Origin: Isobaculum melis
Lineage (GTDB): Bacteria > Bacillota > Bacilli > Lactobacillales > Carnobacteriaceae
Reading direction: 5' to 3'
Assembly (NCBI RefSeq): GCF_900111355.1
Contig: NZ_FOHA01000022.1
Coordinates: forward strand, 1-33,488
Length of the DNA: 33,488 nucleotides
Numbering within the stretch: position 1 is the stretch's first letter; every line of letters begins with the position of its first letter. Shown here in pieces: positions 16,860 through 25,543 of the stretch. The notes under the pieces are model-generated. The model saw only the letters and a program-made list of their open reading frames with translations, was not told the DNA's origin and did no database searches. A program made the translations under genes and the position numbers.

Positions 16860-18296
16860 ATGGCAGACTTTAAAAAAGATGCAGCATTATTATTAGAATA
16901 TATTGGAGGCGCTGACAATATTTCTGCAGTTTCACATTGTGCAACAAGAATGCGTTTTGTTTTAAATGATCCAGAGCTTGCAGATAAAGCGAAAATTGAA
17001 AGTATTGGAATGGTCAAAGGAACCTTTACGCAAGCAGGGCAGTATCAAGTGATTATTGGGAATGAAGTCGCAACTTTTTATAATGAATTCGTGAAGTTAT
17101 CTGGTACAGATGGCGTGTCTAAGGATGCAACCAAAGAAGTTGCAAAGAAAAATATGAATCCGCTTCAAAGAGCGATGGCCGTTTTAGCAGAAGTCTTTTC
17201 ACCTCTTATTCCAGCAATTATTGTCGGTGGTTTAATTTTAGGATTTAGAAATATTATTGGCGATGTGAAAATGTTTGAGAATGGTACCATGACTTTAACA
17301 GATATTTCCGTTTTTTGGAAAGGAACAAATGACTTTTTATGGATTATTGGAGAAGCAATTTTCCATTTCCTACCTGTAGGTATTACGTGGAGTATTGCTA
17401 AAAAAATGGGTACGACACAAATTTTAGGTATTGTACTGGGCTTAACCTTAGTTTCCCCACAATTATTGAATGCTTATGCAGTAGCAGAAACGGCTGCAGA
17501 TAAGATTCCTTTTTGGGACTTTGGTTTTGCACAAGTGAATATGATTGGCTACCAAGCACAGGTCATTCCTGCAATGCTCGCTGGATTTTTACTTGCATAT
17601 CTAGAGATTTGGTTGCGTAAAGTCATTCCACAAGCAGTATCCATGATTTTTGTACCATTCTTTGCGCTTGTGCCCACAGTTTTGCTATCACATGTTGTGT
17701 TAGGACCAATTGGTTGGTGGCTAGGAAATATTGTTTCAAATGTGGTCAATACAGGTTTAACAAGTAGTTTAAGCTGGTTATTTAGTGCAGTCTTTGGTTT
17801 CTTATATGCACCGCTTGTGATTACGGGATTACATCATATGAGTAATGCGATTGACTTACAATTAATCGCAGATTATGGTGGTACAAATCTTTGGCCGATG
17901 ATTGCTTTATCAAATATTGCACAAGGCTCAGCAGTGCTTGCGATTATTTTCTTACATCGTGGGAATAAAGATGAAGAACAAGTATCCATTCCTGCGACAA
18001 TCTCTTGTTATTTAGGTGTAACAGAACCTGCGATGTTTGGGATTAATCTGAAATATGTCTATCCTTTTGTTGCAGCGATGATTGGTTCTGCTTTAGCAGG
18101 ATTAGTCTCTTCAATCTTTAATGTGACCGCTAATGCAATTGGTGTGGGCGGTATTCCTGGCTTACTATCGATTCAACCGCAATACTGGGTACCATTTATT
18201 TTAGCAATGGGAATTGCCATTGTAGTACCATTTGTATTAACAATGACATTTAGAAAATATGGTATTTTAAATAAATTAGATCCCTTTGAAGGGTAG
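16860..18296 (+). CDS. treP: trehalose-specific PTS enzyme IIBC
   Basis: The 478-aa transporter imports trehalose and phosphorylates it to trehalose 6-phosphate. The N-terminal IIB domain has the phosphocysteine motif SHCATRMRF (Cys 27). The IIC domain (from about residue 100) has about ten membrane segments, and the conserved stretch YLGVTEPAMFGIN is present. There is no IIA domain, so a separate glucose-type IIA must supply the phosphate, as for B. subtilis TreP. AAGGAGG precedes the ATG. It is first in the treP-treA unit, behind a TreR operator and a cre-like site. Trehalose specificity rests on that operator and on the neighbouring phosphotrehalase. Confidence 0.93.
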   Translation: MADFKKDAALLLEYIGGADNISAVSHCATRMRFVLNDPELADKAKIESIGMVKGTFTQAGQYQVIIGNEVATFYNEFVKLSGTDGVSKDATKEVAKKNMNPLQRAMAVLAEVFSPLIPAIIVGGLILGFRNIIGDVKMFENGTMTLTDISVFWKGTNDFLWIIGEAIFHFLPVGITWSIAKKMGTTQILGIVLGLTLVSPQLLNAYAVAETAADKIPFWDFGFAQVNMIGYQAQVIPAMLAGFLLAYLEIWLRKVIPQAVSMIFVPFFALVPTVLLSHVVLGPIGWWLGNIVSNVVNTGLTSSLSWLFSAVFGFLYAPLVITGLHHMSNAIDLQLIADYGGTNLWPMIALSNIAQGSAVLAIIFLHRGNKDEEQVSIPATISCYLGVTEPAMFGINLKYVYPFVAAMIGSALAGLVSSIFNVTANAIGVGGIPGLLSIQPQYWVPFILAMGIAIVVPFVLTMTFRKYGILNKLDPFEG

Positions 18297-18320
18297 TAAA
18301 AAGAAAGTGGAGAAGTTGTT

Positions 18321-19973
18321 ATGAATGATTTTCATCAAAAAGTAATTTATCAAGTCTATCCAAAGTCATTCCGTGATTCAAATGGGGATGGTGTTGGGGA
18401 TTTATTAGGAGTGACAGAAAAAATTCCTTATTTAGCAGAGTTAGGAATTGATATGATTTGGCTAAATCCATTTTATGTCTCACCACAAAAGGATAATGGC
18501 TATGACGTCGCAAACTATATTGAAATTGACCCACTTTTTGGGACAATGGCAGATTTTGAGTTATTAGTAAAAACAGCGAAGTCTTATGATATTGAAATCA
18601 TGTTAGATATGGTGTTAAATCATACCTCCATCCAACATGAATGGTTTCAAAAAGCTTTAGCAGGTGACAAAGCCTATGAAGACTTCTATATTACAAGAGA
18701 AGGAAAAGCAGATGGTAGCTTGCCAACAAATTGGGAATCAAAATTTGTTGGGCCTGCTTGGGAAAAATTTGGAGAAACAAACCGCTATTACCTTCGTCTA
18801 TTTGATGTAACACAAGGGGATTTGAATTGGAAGAACCCTGATGTGCGAGATGCACTGTATGATGTGGTGAATTTCTGGATAGCTAAAGGTGTGACAGGTT
18901 TTAGGTTTGATGTAGTCAATTTAATTGATAAGCCAGCTATTTTTGAAGATGATTTGCTAGGTGATGGTCGAAGATTTTATACAGATGGTGCGAAGGTTCA
19001 TGATTATTTGAAGGAATTGAACCAAAGAACTTTTGGCAAACTTCCAGAAGCCATAACTGTTGGAGAGATGTCTTCTACAACTATTAAAGACTGTGTAGGT
19101 TATTCTAATCCAAATGATAAAGAGCTTTCCATGACATTTAGCTTTCATCATTTGAAGGTGGATTATGTAAACGGCCAGAAATGGAGCAAAATGCCCTTTG
19201 ATTTTATGGCACTAAAAGGGATTTTACATGATTGGCAAGTAGGAATGGCTGAAGGCAATGGCTGGAATGCACTATTTTGGAACAACCATGACCAACCTAG
19301 AGCCTTATCAAGGTTTGGAAATGATACCACCTATCGTGTGAAATCGGCCCAGATGTTGGCGGCAAGTATCCATTTACTGCGAGGCACACCTTATATTTAT
19401 CAGGGTGAAGAAATTGGTATGACCAATCCTTATTTCGATAATATTACAACCTATCAGGATGTTGAAAGCCAAAATGCTTATCATCATTTAACCAGTGATG
19501 GACATACGACAGAAGAAGCGATGGCCATTATTAAGGATAAATCTAGAGATAACTCAAGAACACCTATGCAATGGGATGCTTCTGAAAATGGAGGCTTTAC
19601 AACAGGGAAACCTTGGTTAAGCGTAGCGGCTAATTACCATGAAATTAATGTGGAAAATGAGTTAAAGCATGGTGAGATATTTAGTTTCTATCAGAAATTA
19701 ATTCAATTGCGTAAAGCCTATCCGATTATTTCTATTGGTGACTATCAAGGCTTATTGTTAGAGCATCCAACGGTTTTTGCTTACCTAAGAACCTATAAGT
19801 CACAGCAACTGGTTGTGTTGAATAACTTTTATGACACAGCAACGACAGTTACTTTACCAGAGGAATTATTGAGCAAGAAAGCAGTACGCTTGATTGGTAA
19901 TGATGAAGCCAAAGAATTAACGCAAGGCTATGAGCTTGCACCGTATGAAACAGTCGCTTTTTTAATTGGATAG
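18321..19973 (+). CDS. treA: alpha,alpha-phosphotrehalase (GH13)
   Basis: The 550-aa cytoplasmic glycoside hydrolase family 13 enzyme should split trehalose 6-phosphate into glucose and glucose 6-phosphate. The GH13 catalytic residues are visible: nucleophile Asp 197 in GFRFDVVN, acid/base Glu 249 in TVGEMSS, and Asp 324 in WNNHDQPR. The N-terminal VIYQVYPKSFRDSNGDGVGD motif is typical of oligo-1,6-glucosidases and phosphotrehalases. GGAGAAG lies nine bases before the ATG, and the gap from treP is 24 bases. The function over other GH13 glucosidases is chosen from the TreP/TreR context. The name treC is used in Gram-negatives. Confidence 0.93.
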   Translation: MNDFHQKVIYQVYPKSFRDSNGDGVGDLLGVTEKIPYLAELGIDMIWLNPFYVSPQKDNGYDVANYIEIDPLFGTMADFELLVKTAKSYDIEIMLDMVLNHTSIQHEWFQKALAGDKAYEDFYITREGKADGSLPTNWESKFVGPAWEKFGETNRYYLRLFDVTQGDLNWKNPDVRDALYDVVNFWIAKGVTGFRFDVVNLIDKPAIFEDDLLGDGRRFYTDGAKVHDYLKELNQRTFGKLPEAITVGEMSSTTIKDCVGYSNPNDKELSMTFSFHHLKVDYVNGQKWSKMPFDFMALKGILHDWQVGMAEGNGWNALFWNNHDQPRALSRFGNDTTYRVKSAQMLAASIHLLRGTPYIYQGEEIGMTNPYFDNITTYQDVESQNAYHHLTSDGHTTEEAMAIIKDKSRDNSRTPMQWDASENGGFTTGKPWLSVAANYHEINVENELKHGEIFSFYQKLIQLRKAYPIISIGDYQGLLLEHPTVFAYLRTYKSQQLVVLNNFYDTATTVTLPEELLSKKAVRLIGNDEAKELTQGYELAPYETVAFLIG

Positions 19974-19980
19974 AAAAAAT

Positions 19981-20012
19981 CTTCCTTTCAAATTTGAAAG
20001 GAAGTTTTTTTT
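19981..20012. terminator. bidirectional terminator after treA
   Basis: A perfect 24-base palindrome (19981-20004) is followed by eight T and preceded by a run of A. It separates the convergent treA and flavin-reductase genes, and the T run reaches the latter's stop. Confidence 0.9.
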
Positions 20013-20556
20013 AGGTAGTAGGCTTTTCAAGAGGAGATAAGTAGCGATATTTTCTTTCATGGCTATCTCCCATATAAAGAATAGGGTTTAGCTGACTACA
20101 ATCTAGGTGATGCTCATGAATTAAGCTTTCTTCTACTAGTCTTCTCTTGATTGAAGCGAAAATATGTACATGGTTTTCTGTTTCAATCATTTGATCAACC
20201 TGGCACTCTATTGTGAGACAGCACTCTGAAATAATAGGAGCATCCATTATTTCAGAAAGTTCAAAATGAAAAGATTCTGGGAAATTAAATTTGTCTGCAC
20301 CACTATTGAAGCCACCAATAATTATTTGTTTCATCTGCTCCTTGGTTGGAATATTCAAAGTAAAACAATTACTTTTAGCTATTTGTTTCATGGCATTTCC
20401 TTGATTAGAAAGGCCGATATTTAACTTGTCTCCTAAAGTATAGGAAGAGCTACAAGTTGTAAAGTTATACCCCCACTTATCATCTTTGTAGCCTAAGATA
20501 AAAATGGGAAAGCCAAAATATAGTTTTTCTGTTGCTAAAGTTATTTTTTTCATCAT
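20011..20556 (-). CDS. flavin reductase-like (FMN-binding split-barrel) protein
   Basis: The 181-aa protein resembles the flavin-reductase/DIM6-NTAB split-barrel family, which binds FMN and often reduces it with NAD(P)H. Supporting features are the N-terminal strand PIFILGYKDDKWGYNFTTCSS, the NCFTLNIPT segment and the later VDQMIETENHVHIFASI strand. The electron partner and substrate are unknown. AAAGGA lies upstream of two adjacent ATGs. It is divergent from an ArsR-type regulator gene with 95 bases between the starts, suggesting that the regulator controls it. The pair sits between treA and treR but has no evident link to trehalose. Confidence 0.75.
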   Translation of the reverse strand: MMKKITLATEKLYFGFPIFILGYKDDKWGYNFTTCSSSYTLGDKLNIGLSNQGNAMKQIAKSNCFTLNIPTKEQMKQIIIGGFNSGADKFNFPESFHFELSEIMDAPIISECCLTIECQVDQMIETENHVHIFASIKRRLVEESLIHEHHLDCSQLNPILYMGDSHERKYRYLSPLEKPTT

Positions 20557-20651
20557 GTTGTTCCTTTCTTTTACTGTAACTTAAGTATATACTGAGAATA
20601 AATCTATATGTATCGAGATATGGAATTTATTTAAGGAAAGGGGGAGATAAA
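20557..20651. promoter_or_regulatory. divergent promoter region, flavin reductase/regulator
   Basis: This 95-bp gap holds two short palindromes, AGTATATACT (20584-20593) and TATCGAGATA (20611-20620), either of which could be an operator for the divergent regulator. GGGGGAGA (20640-20647) is the ribosome-binding site for the plus-strand gene. Individual promoter hexamers are not clear. Confidence 0.4.
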
Positions 20652-21350
20652 ATGACAGATTCACAAGTAACAGCATTTGCTCAAATTATTGCTGAAACAT
20701 CAAAGGTAGCGATGATTAACCTAATGATGGATGGAGAATTTCATACAGTAAATGAGCTTGCTAGAAGTGCAAAAATTAAACCACATACAGCAAGCTATCA
20801 TGTGAAGAATATGAAGGAGTTAGGTCTTTTAACAATGGAAAAGCATGGTAGGTTTCATTATTACCAGTTAGCTAATCAAGAGTTTGCACAATTTTTTGAA
20901 GCAATCGGAGCAGTGACCGAGGTTACGCCTGTACGTTACTTAAGTCAGAGGGAAGAAGCTAAAAAAATGATTGAGGGCAGAACCTGTTATGATCATTTAG
21001 CTGGTCAGCTAGGTGTAAATGTGACGCAATATTTATTAGATAAAGATTATCTTAGCTATGTTGATCAGGATGTTTATTTAACTATTCAGGGAGAAAAGTT
21101 TCTAATGAGTGAAGGAATAAATGTGGAAGAATTAAGGAAGCAAAAACGCCAATTTTGTAGGATGTGTTTAGATTGGAGCGAACGAAAGCATCATGTAGCA
21201 GGTAGTGTAGGCCACGCATTATTTCATCTATTTTTGCGTAATCAATGGATTGTTAAATCGGAGAAAAGCCGTGCGGTTCTTTTAACCAATAAAGGGATAG
21301 AAGAAATCAAACAAAAATGGACACTTGATTTAAATATCAAAGGTAGCTAA
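20652..21350 (+). CDS. ArsR-type winged-helix transcriptional regulator with conserved cysteines
   Basis: The 232-aa protein has a winged helix-turn-helix near residues 15-75 (FHTVNELARSAKIKPHTASYHVKNM and the wing MEKHGRFHYYQL). The C-terminal domain contains RTCYDHLAG (Cys 112) and RQFCRMCLDWSERKHHVAG (Cys 169, Cys 172). This type is longer than metal-sensing ArsR/SmtB proteins. The cysteine and histidine cluster suggests sensing of redox, electrophiles or a metal; that is inference. GGGGGAGA precedes the ATG. It is divergent from the flavin reductase, its probable target. Its stop codon lies within the terminator shared with treR. Confidence 0.78.
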   Translation: MTDSQVTAFAQIIAETSKVAMINLMMDGEFHTVNELARSAKIKPHTASYHVKNMKELGLLTMEKHGRFHYYQLANQEFAQFFEAIGAVTEVTPVRYLSQREEAKKMIEGRTCYDHLAGQLGVNVTQYLLDKDYLSYVDQDVYLTIQGEKFLMSEGINVEELRKQKRQFCRMCLDWSERKHHVAGSVGHALFHLFLRNQWIVKSEKSRAVLLTNKGIEEIKQKWTLDLNIKGS

Positions 21351-21379
21351 AACGAAGGCCCTCGTTTTAGCTACCTTTT
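21339..21379. terminator. bidirectional terminator containing both stop codons
   Basis: A perfect 17-bp stem (21339-21355 with 21362-21378) with a 6-base loop contains the TAA of the plus-strand regulator in its left arm and reaches the TAA of the minus-strand treR at its right end. The convergent genes are thus packed to about 27 bases apart. Confidence 0.9.
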
Positions 21380-22130
21380 AAACTTGTTTTCTTCTTGCAA
21401 ATTCCACAAAGCGAAATTTATCCATGCGATGTCTAGATTCTGTATATTGAAATAAAGTGGTGTCTTGCATATAAACATCACTACGCACGACTACCACATG
21501 GCTATCTCCGTTTAAATCAAGAAGTTCTTTATCTTGTTTAGTAACAGGTTCCACTGTGATTTCTTTTTGTGCATAGCTAATTGTCAGTCCTAGATCATTT
21601 TCGATATAATCATAAATGGAATCTTCAGCAACCTCATTAGGAATATCAGAGATGACATCAGCTAATAAAAAGTCATAATCTAAAATGACAGCTTCCCCTT
21701 GAATTTTTCGTACACGTTCAAGAGAAATCACTTGGGTTTCTTTTGGTAAGTGTAGCCGTTCCATTAATGGTTTTGAAATCGGACCTGTTTGATTTTTAGT
21801 AACAATTGTTTGACTTGGCATTTTTTGTGATTCTTGCAATTCTTTAAAGCTTGTTAAACCTGCGACAGGAAAAACAAAACGGTTTACATCTAGTACAATG
21901 GAACCTTTTCCTTGCTGCTTTTGAATATAGCCATTTTCTAAAAGTAGCGCTAAAGCTTTTCTAATGGTTTCCCTTGAAGCTTGGAATTGCTTTGAAAGTT
22001 CATTTTCACTAGGAAGTAGTTCACCAGGAAGATATTTTTTTTCTAAAATAGCTGCTTCTAATTGTAAGTAGATATCGTTAAATTTGTTCAAATCAATCAC
22101 CGCATTTCTCTTAATCGTTCTTTCTTTCAT
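21378..22130 (-). CDS. treR: trehalose operon repressor TreR (GntR family)
   Basis: The product (250 aa from ATG 22130) has a GntR-type helix-turn-helix (LPSENELSKQFQASRETIRKAL) and a UTRA effector domain. It closely resembles B. subtilis TreR, especially YAQKEITVEP and the C-terminal FQYTESRHRMDKFRFVEFAR. It should bind the palindrome at 16822-16839 and release it with trehalose 6-phosphate. The start is unsure: no good ribosome-binding site precedes ATG 22130, while GGTGA lies before TTG 22091. The latter would give NKFNDIY at the N terminus, as in B. subtilis. It is unusual in being detached from treP-treA by two unrelated genes. Confidence 0.92.
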   Translation of the reverse strand: MKERTIKRNAVIDLNKFNDIYLQLEAAILEKKYLPGELLPSENELSKQFQASRETIRKALALLLENGYIQKQQGKGSIVLDVNRFVFPVAGLTSFKELQESQKMPSQTIVTKNQTGPISKPLMERLHLPKETQVISLERVRKIQGEAVILDYDFLLADVISDIPNEVAEDSIYDYIENDLGLTISYAQKEITVEPVTKQDKELLDLNGDSHVVVVRSDVYMQDTTLFQYTESRHRMDKFRFVEFARRKQV

Positions 22131-22169
22131 TTTAGCATAAGTTATCTTGGATAAAAATGTATGCTGTAG

Positions 22170-22206
22170 AAAAAATCGTTTGTATGTTATTTTTAACGAT
22201 TTTTTT
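22170..22206 (-). terminator. terminator of the shikimate cluster
   Basis: AACGATTTTTT (22195-22205) and AAAAAATCGTT (22170-22180) are perfectly complementary across a 14-base loop. Read on the minus strand, the hairpin ends in a T run. It overlaps the stop of the last MFS gene and lies just upstream of treR. Confidence 0.75.
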
Positions 22207-23410
22207 CTAATGAAAAAGAAGTCAGCTTTATTGCTGTGGTTAATTTACGGTGTCGATAAGCAATATATACAGCTAGACCAGCACCTAATAGGGTCAGCGC
22301 CGCATTAAATAAGAAAACCAGCCCCATATTGATTTCGCTTAAATAGCCTGTAATCATTGGGATAAGCATCACAGAAAAAGACGTCAGCAAGGTGTAATAG
22401 CTCGTCATCCGTCCTTTATTTTGAGGAAAGAAAGCTAAGAGTTGTGCCAAGCCTAATTGCCAAATGCCACCAGCTGCAAATAAACCAATACCGACAGCTG
22501 TTAACATACAAGTGAAGCTTGTTGGAGCTAGGAGCATGAGAATCAGCAGTGCAGAGGAAATCAGTGCACAAACCATCATCATGGTGCTGTCTTTGATCCA
22601 TTTTTTGACTAAAAAGGCAGTTAAAAAGACGGAAATAAAGGAACCAATGCTATATAAGCTGACTAACATCAGTGTATTGCCTTCTGACATGGTGGTAAAG
22701 GTTAACGCGTATTCTGGTAGCCAAATCACGGTAATATTAAAAGTAGAGACCGAAGTGAAGCCAAATAAAAGCAACATCCAACCTTCAATCGCAAAATTTG
22801 GCTTTTGGGTGTAAGTGGTGACTTCTTTTGATTTCCCAAGAGTGGTTTGCTTATCCGCAAAAGGTCGTTTAAATAGTAAGAGTCCATTTAAAGCAACACC
22901 AATGAAGCAGAATAGGAAGGCATAGCCAAAATAGAACTGTTGATTGGTGATGAAGCGTACCATAATGGGTAAGAAGAATTGCCCTACAGAAATGAAAGCT
23001 TTATTTAATACGCTAATTGCGCTATTGGCTTCAGGGTACGCCTCTGTCAATGCTGGATAGGTACCTGTATCAAGTAAGGCATTTGCAAATCCAGAAAATA
23101 AAGTGAAGAAGGCTGCTGTCCAAATATTGTGGCTGATTAAAAGGCCACTAAAAAATACTAAATAGCAGAGCATCCCTAAATACACAATTTGTTTGCGACC
23201 ATAACGATCTGATAAGCGACCTGCTGGATAAAGAATCAAGATACGGCCTAAGCCAATTGCAGAAATAACAAAAGAAAGCCCCGTTTTATCTGTCTGCATT
23301 TGTGTCATAAGGCTACTCATATTTAGAGATAAAATAATTGCAGCCATTCCTTGGAAAATATAATTGATATATAAGGAAAATACAGTCAATAAATATGGTG
23401 ACTTTCTCAT
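22193..23410 (-). CDS. MFS transporter, shikimate-cluster member 2
   Basis: The 405-aa protein has about twelve membrane segments and the MFS loop motif GRLSDRYGRKQ after helix 2. It is clearly related to the other MFS protein of the cluster: both have SLYINYI/GLYINYI near the N terminus, a GTYPAL segment and the AAGG(I/V)xQLGL stretch. It presumably carries a hydroaromatic acid such as quinate or shikimate, or exports an end product. AAAGGAAGGG lies before the ATG, and the gap from aroD is 18 bases. It is last in the minus-strand unit, with a terminator at its stop. Substrate is inferred from context only. Confidence 0.85.
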   Translation of the reverse strand: MRKSPYLLTVFSLYINYIFQGMAAIILSLNMSSLMTQMQTDKTGLSFVISAIGLGRILILYPAGRLSDRYGRKQIVYLGMLCYLVFFSGLLISHNIWTAAFFTLFSGFANALLDTGTYPALTEAYPEANSAISVLNKAFISVGQFFLPIMVRFITNQQFYFGYAFLFCFIGVALNGLLLFKRPFADKQTTLGKSKEVTTYTQKPNFAIEGWMLLLFGFTSVSTFNITVIWLPEYALTFTTMSEGNTLMLVSLYSIGSFISVFLTAFLVKKWIKDSTMMMVCALISSALLILMLLAPTSFTCMLTAVGIGLFAAGGIWQLGLAQLLAFFPQNKGRMTSYYTLLTSFSVMLIPMITGYLSEINMGLVFLFNAALTLLGAGLAVYIAYRHRKLTTAIKLTSFSLEKNR

Positions 23411-23428
23411 GGTTACCCTTCCTTTCTT

Positions 23429-24190
23429 TTAAACACTTTCATGTAGGACATCTAAAATCGTACGTAAAGAATTAACCGAAACTTGACCAGGTGCAGAAGC
23501 TTGTTTGGCAGCACCAAAGGTCATAGCTGAACCAAATGTTTCTCCTGCTAAACGGCTAATGACACCAATTCCACCCATTGACATGGTAATAATTGGGCGA
23601 TTGGCATGCTGTTCTTTCATAGTATTTGTTGCATCTAACAAGGTTAAAACATCTTGTGTTGATTGTGGCATGACAGCAATTTTACAAATATCAGCTTGTA
23701 AAGTTTGCATGCGACATAAACGAGAGACAATTTCTTCTTTAGCAGGTGTTTTGTCAAAATCATGATTACACATGACAACCTTGACCGCATTTTCCTTCGC
23801 TAACTGAATGCTTTCTGAAATTTGCTCATCCCCCATAAATAATTCAATATCCACTAAATCAACCAGCTGGCTTTGAATCATGGTTTGATTTAACTCAAAA
23901 TAATAAGCGGTAGGAACTTCTCTTTCCCCACCTTCTTTTTTTGTGCGGAAGGTAAATAAAATCGGTGTTTCAGGAAGTAAGGCACGAATCTCTTTTGCAA
24001 CGGCTTCTACAGCAACTAAGTCTGTGACTTGTTCAAAGAAATCAACACGCCATTCAATAATATCTAAATCAACAGAAAGCAGCATTTTGGCTTCTTCACA
24101 TAAAGCCTCTGCAGTTTTTCCAACCATAGGGACACAAATTTTTGGTGCGCCTTCACCTAAAGTGACGTTTTTTACTGTGACAGTTTTCAT
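23429..24190 (-). CDS. aroD: type I 3-dehydroquinate dehydratase
   Basis: The 253-aa enzyme interconverts 3-dehydroquinate and 3-dehydroshikimate through a Schiff base. Key residues sit where they do in the enterobacterial enzyme: Glu 46 in EWRVDFFE, His 143 in CNHDFDKTP and Lys 170 in DICKIAVMP; the C-terminal ASAPGQVSV motif is present. The start is ATG 24190, eight bases after GAGGAG; GTG 24199 would start within that site. Next to a YdiB-like dehydrogenase and two transporters, it is more likely catabolic (quinate use) than part of aromatic amino-acid synthesis. That is inference, since no other aro genes are in the window. Confidence 0.94.
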   Translation of the reverse strand: MKTVTVKNVTLGEGAPKICVPMVGKTAEALCEEAKMLLSVDLDIIEWRVDFFEQVTDLVAVEAVAKEIRALLPETPILFTFRTKKEGGEREVPTAYYFELNQTMIQSQLVDLVDIELFMGDEQISESIQLAKENAVKVVMCNHDFDKTPAKEEIVSRLCRMQTLQADICKIAVMPQSTQDVLTLLDATNTMKEQHANRPIITMSMGGIGVISRLAGETFGSAMTFGAAKQASAPGQVSVNSLRTILDVLHESV

Positions 24191-24215
24191 TTCTTTCACT
24201 CCTCATAATTTATTC

Positions 24216-24241
24216 GGCTCTAGGCGTTAACTCCCAGAGCC
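24216..24241 (-). other. intercistronic hairpin between MFS 1 and aroD
   Basis: GGCTCT (24216-24221) pairs with AGAGCC (24236-24241), with further G-C pairs inside. No T run follows on the minus strand, so it is more likely an mRNA processing or stability element than a terminator. Confidence 0.5.
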
Positions 24242-24259
24242 TATCATCCAAATAGAATC

Positions 24260-25456
24260 TTAATCTATGACAACAGTTTGTTTATAACGAATATAAATGA
24301 TGATGGCTAAGACAAATCCAACACCTGCAATGACAGCATCAAATAACATAATGTTTTGGACATTTGTTTTTGCAATCTCGCTTGCAATTAAAGGAACAGT
24401 GAATGAAGCCACACTTCCTAAGGTATAGAAAATACCAGTAATGGTTCCTTTACCAGCAGGGAAGAGTTCACCCATAACAGTTAAGCCTAATTGCATGACA
24501 CCACCAGCAGCTGAGAATCCAACAACAAATGAACCAATTTGGCAAATAAGCGGTGTTGGTATCATCCACATTGTGGTAATGGTAATAAATGAAATCAAGG
24601 TATAAACGACAACCAGTAAAACGGGACGGACTTTTTGTGCCACAAGTGCGGTAAAGGCCACACAGACAAGTGAACCCGTACTATAATAGCTAATGAGTAA
24701 TAGGGACGAGCTTTTTGTCATATCCGCAACATTCTCACCATATTGGGCGATAAAGTTGGCAATCAGATAGAAAGTTGCTTGAGAAACATAGCCATAAAGT
24801 ACAAAACAGATGCCTTCAACCCACATTTTAGGTTTTGACTTAAATTTAGTTGCCGTTACAACCTCAGGCGCTTTTCCATCAGCAGCTTGTTGTGCATCTT
24901 GATCTGGAAATGGACGTTTTAATAAGAAAATCGCATTGATAGCAAAGATGGCAATCGCAAGAACAAATGACCAACCATACCAAGCATTTGCATTTGTTAG
25001 CGCAACGACCATAAATGGTAAACCAAATTGACCAATTTGAATAAAGGCTTTTAATAACACGTTGGCAGTACCTGCTTTTTTAGGGAATGATTCCATTAAA
25101 GCTGGATATGTCCCTGCATCAAGGAATGAATTTGCAAGTCCCGCAATCACACCAAAAATACAAGCAACAAAAACAGAAGGGCTAAATAAAATCCCAATAA
25201 AGAAGGCACTATAAGTAAACATACCTAAGAAAATAAATGGTTTACGACCAAATTTATCTGATAAGCGCCCAGAAATTAGAATGGCAAGTAAACGCCCAAT
25301 TCCAAGCATTGAAATGACTTTAGCAACACCAGCAGGATCTGTTCCCCACTGAGCTTGTAATGAATCTGTATTTTGAGAAAGGATTAAAACACCCATCCCA
25401 TGAACAATATAATTAATATAAAGACCTAAAGCAGTAGCAGTGTATTTGTTTTTCAT
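24260..25456 (-). CDS. MFS transporter, shikimate-cluster member 1
   Basis: The 398-aa protein is a twelve-helix MFS carrier with the signature GRLSDKFGRKP after helix 2, and it is a paralogue of the other MFS gene in this cluster. I start it at ATG 25456, seven bases after GAGGAG. The open frame extends to 25525, but that part (with MFHVKRCCDLF) overlies the parS-like hairpin and has no transporter character. It lies between aroE and aroD. A quinate/shikimate importer is the simplest reading. Two related carriers in one unit suggest an import-export or substrate/product exchange pair, or one each for quinate and shikimate. Confidence 0.86.
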   Translation of the reverse strand: MKNKYTATALGLYINYIVHGMGVLILSQNTDSLQAQWGTDPAGVAKVISMLGIGRLLAILISGRLSDKFGRKPFIFLGMFTYSAFFIGILFSPSVFVACIFGVIAGLANSFLDAGTYPALMESFPKKAGTANVLLKAFIQIGQFGLPFMVVALTNANAWYGWSFVLAIAIFAINAIFLLKRPFPDQDAQQAADGKAPEVVTATKFKSKPKMWVEGICFVLYGYVSQATFYLIANFIAQYGENVADMTKSSSLLLISYYSTGSLVCVAFTALVAQKVRPVLLVVVYTLISFITITTMWMIPTPLICQIGSFVVGFSAAGGVMQLGLTVMGELFPAGKGTITGIFYTLGSVASFTVPLIASEIAKTNVQNIMLFDAVIAGVGFVLAIIIYIRYKQTVVID

Positions 25457-25500
25457 TTTATAACTCCTCATGTTCATTTTTTCACAAGTTTTAAAGAGGT

Positions 25501-25532
25501 CACAACAGCGTTTCACATGAAACACTGTTGTG
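25501..25532. other. parS-like palindrome with extended arms, between aroE and MFS 1
   Basis: Two 15-base arms (25501-25515 and 25518-25532) are complementary except for one wobble. The centre, read on the minus strand, is TGTTTCATGTGAAACG (25509-25524), two changes from the ParB site TGTTTCACGTGAAACA. The hairpin is not followed by a T run on the minus strand, so it is not a standard terminator. It may be a ParB-binding site, an mRNA element, or both. Confidence 0.55.
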
Positions 25533-25543
25533 GATTTTTGCTG

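Noticed and set aside
22464-22814. 116-aa plus-strand frame opposite the MFS gene
   Set aside because: Antisense shadow frame; the minus-strand gene is clear.
25457-25525. N-terminal extension of MFS 1 starting MFHVKRCC
   Set aside because: It lies over the hairpin and has no ribosome-binding site; GAGGAG precedes ATG 25456.
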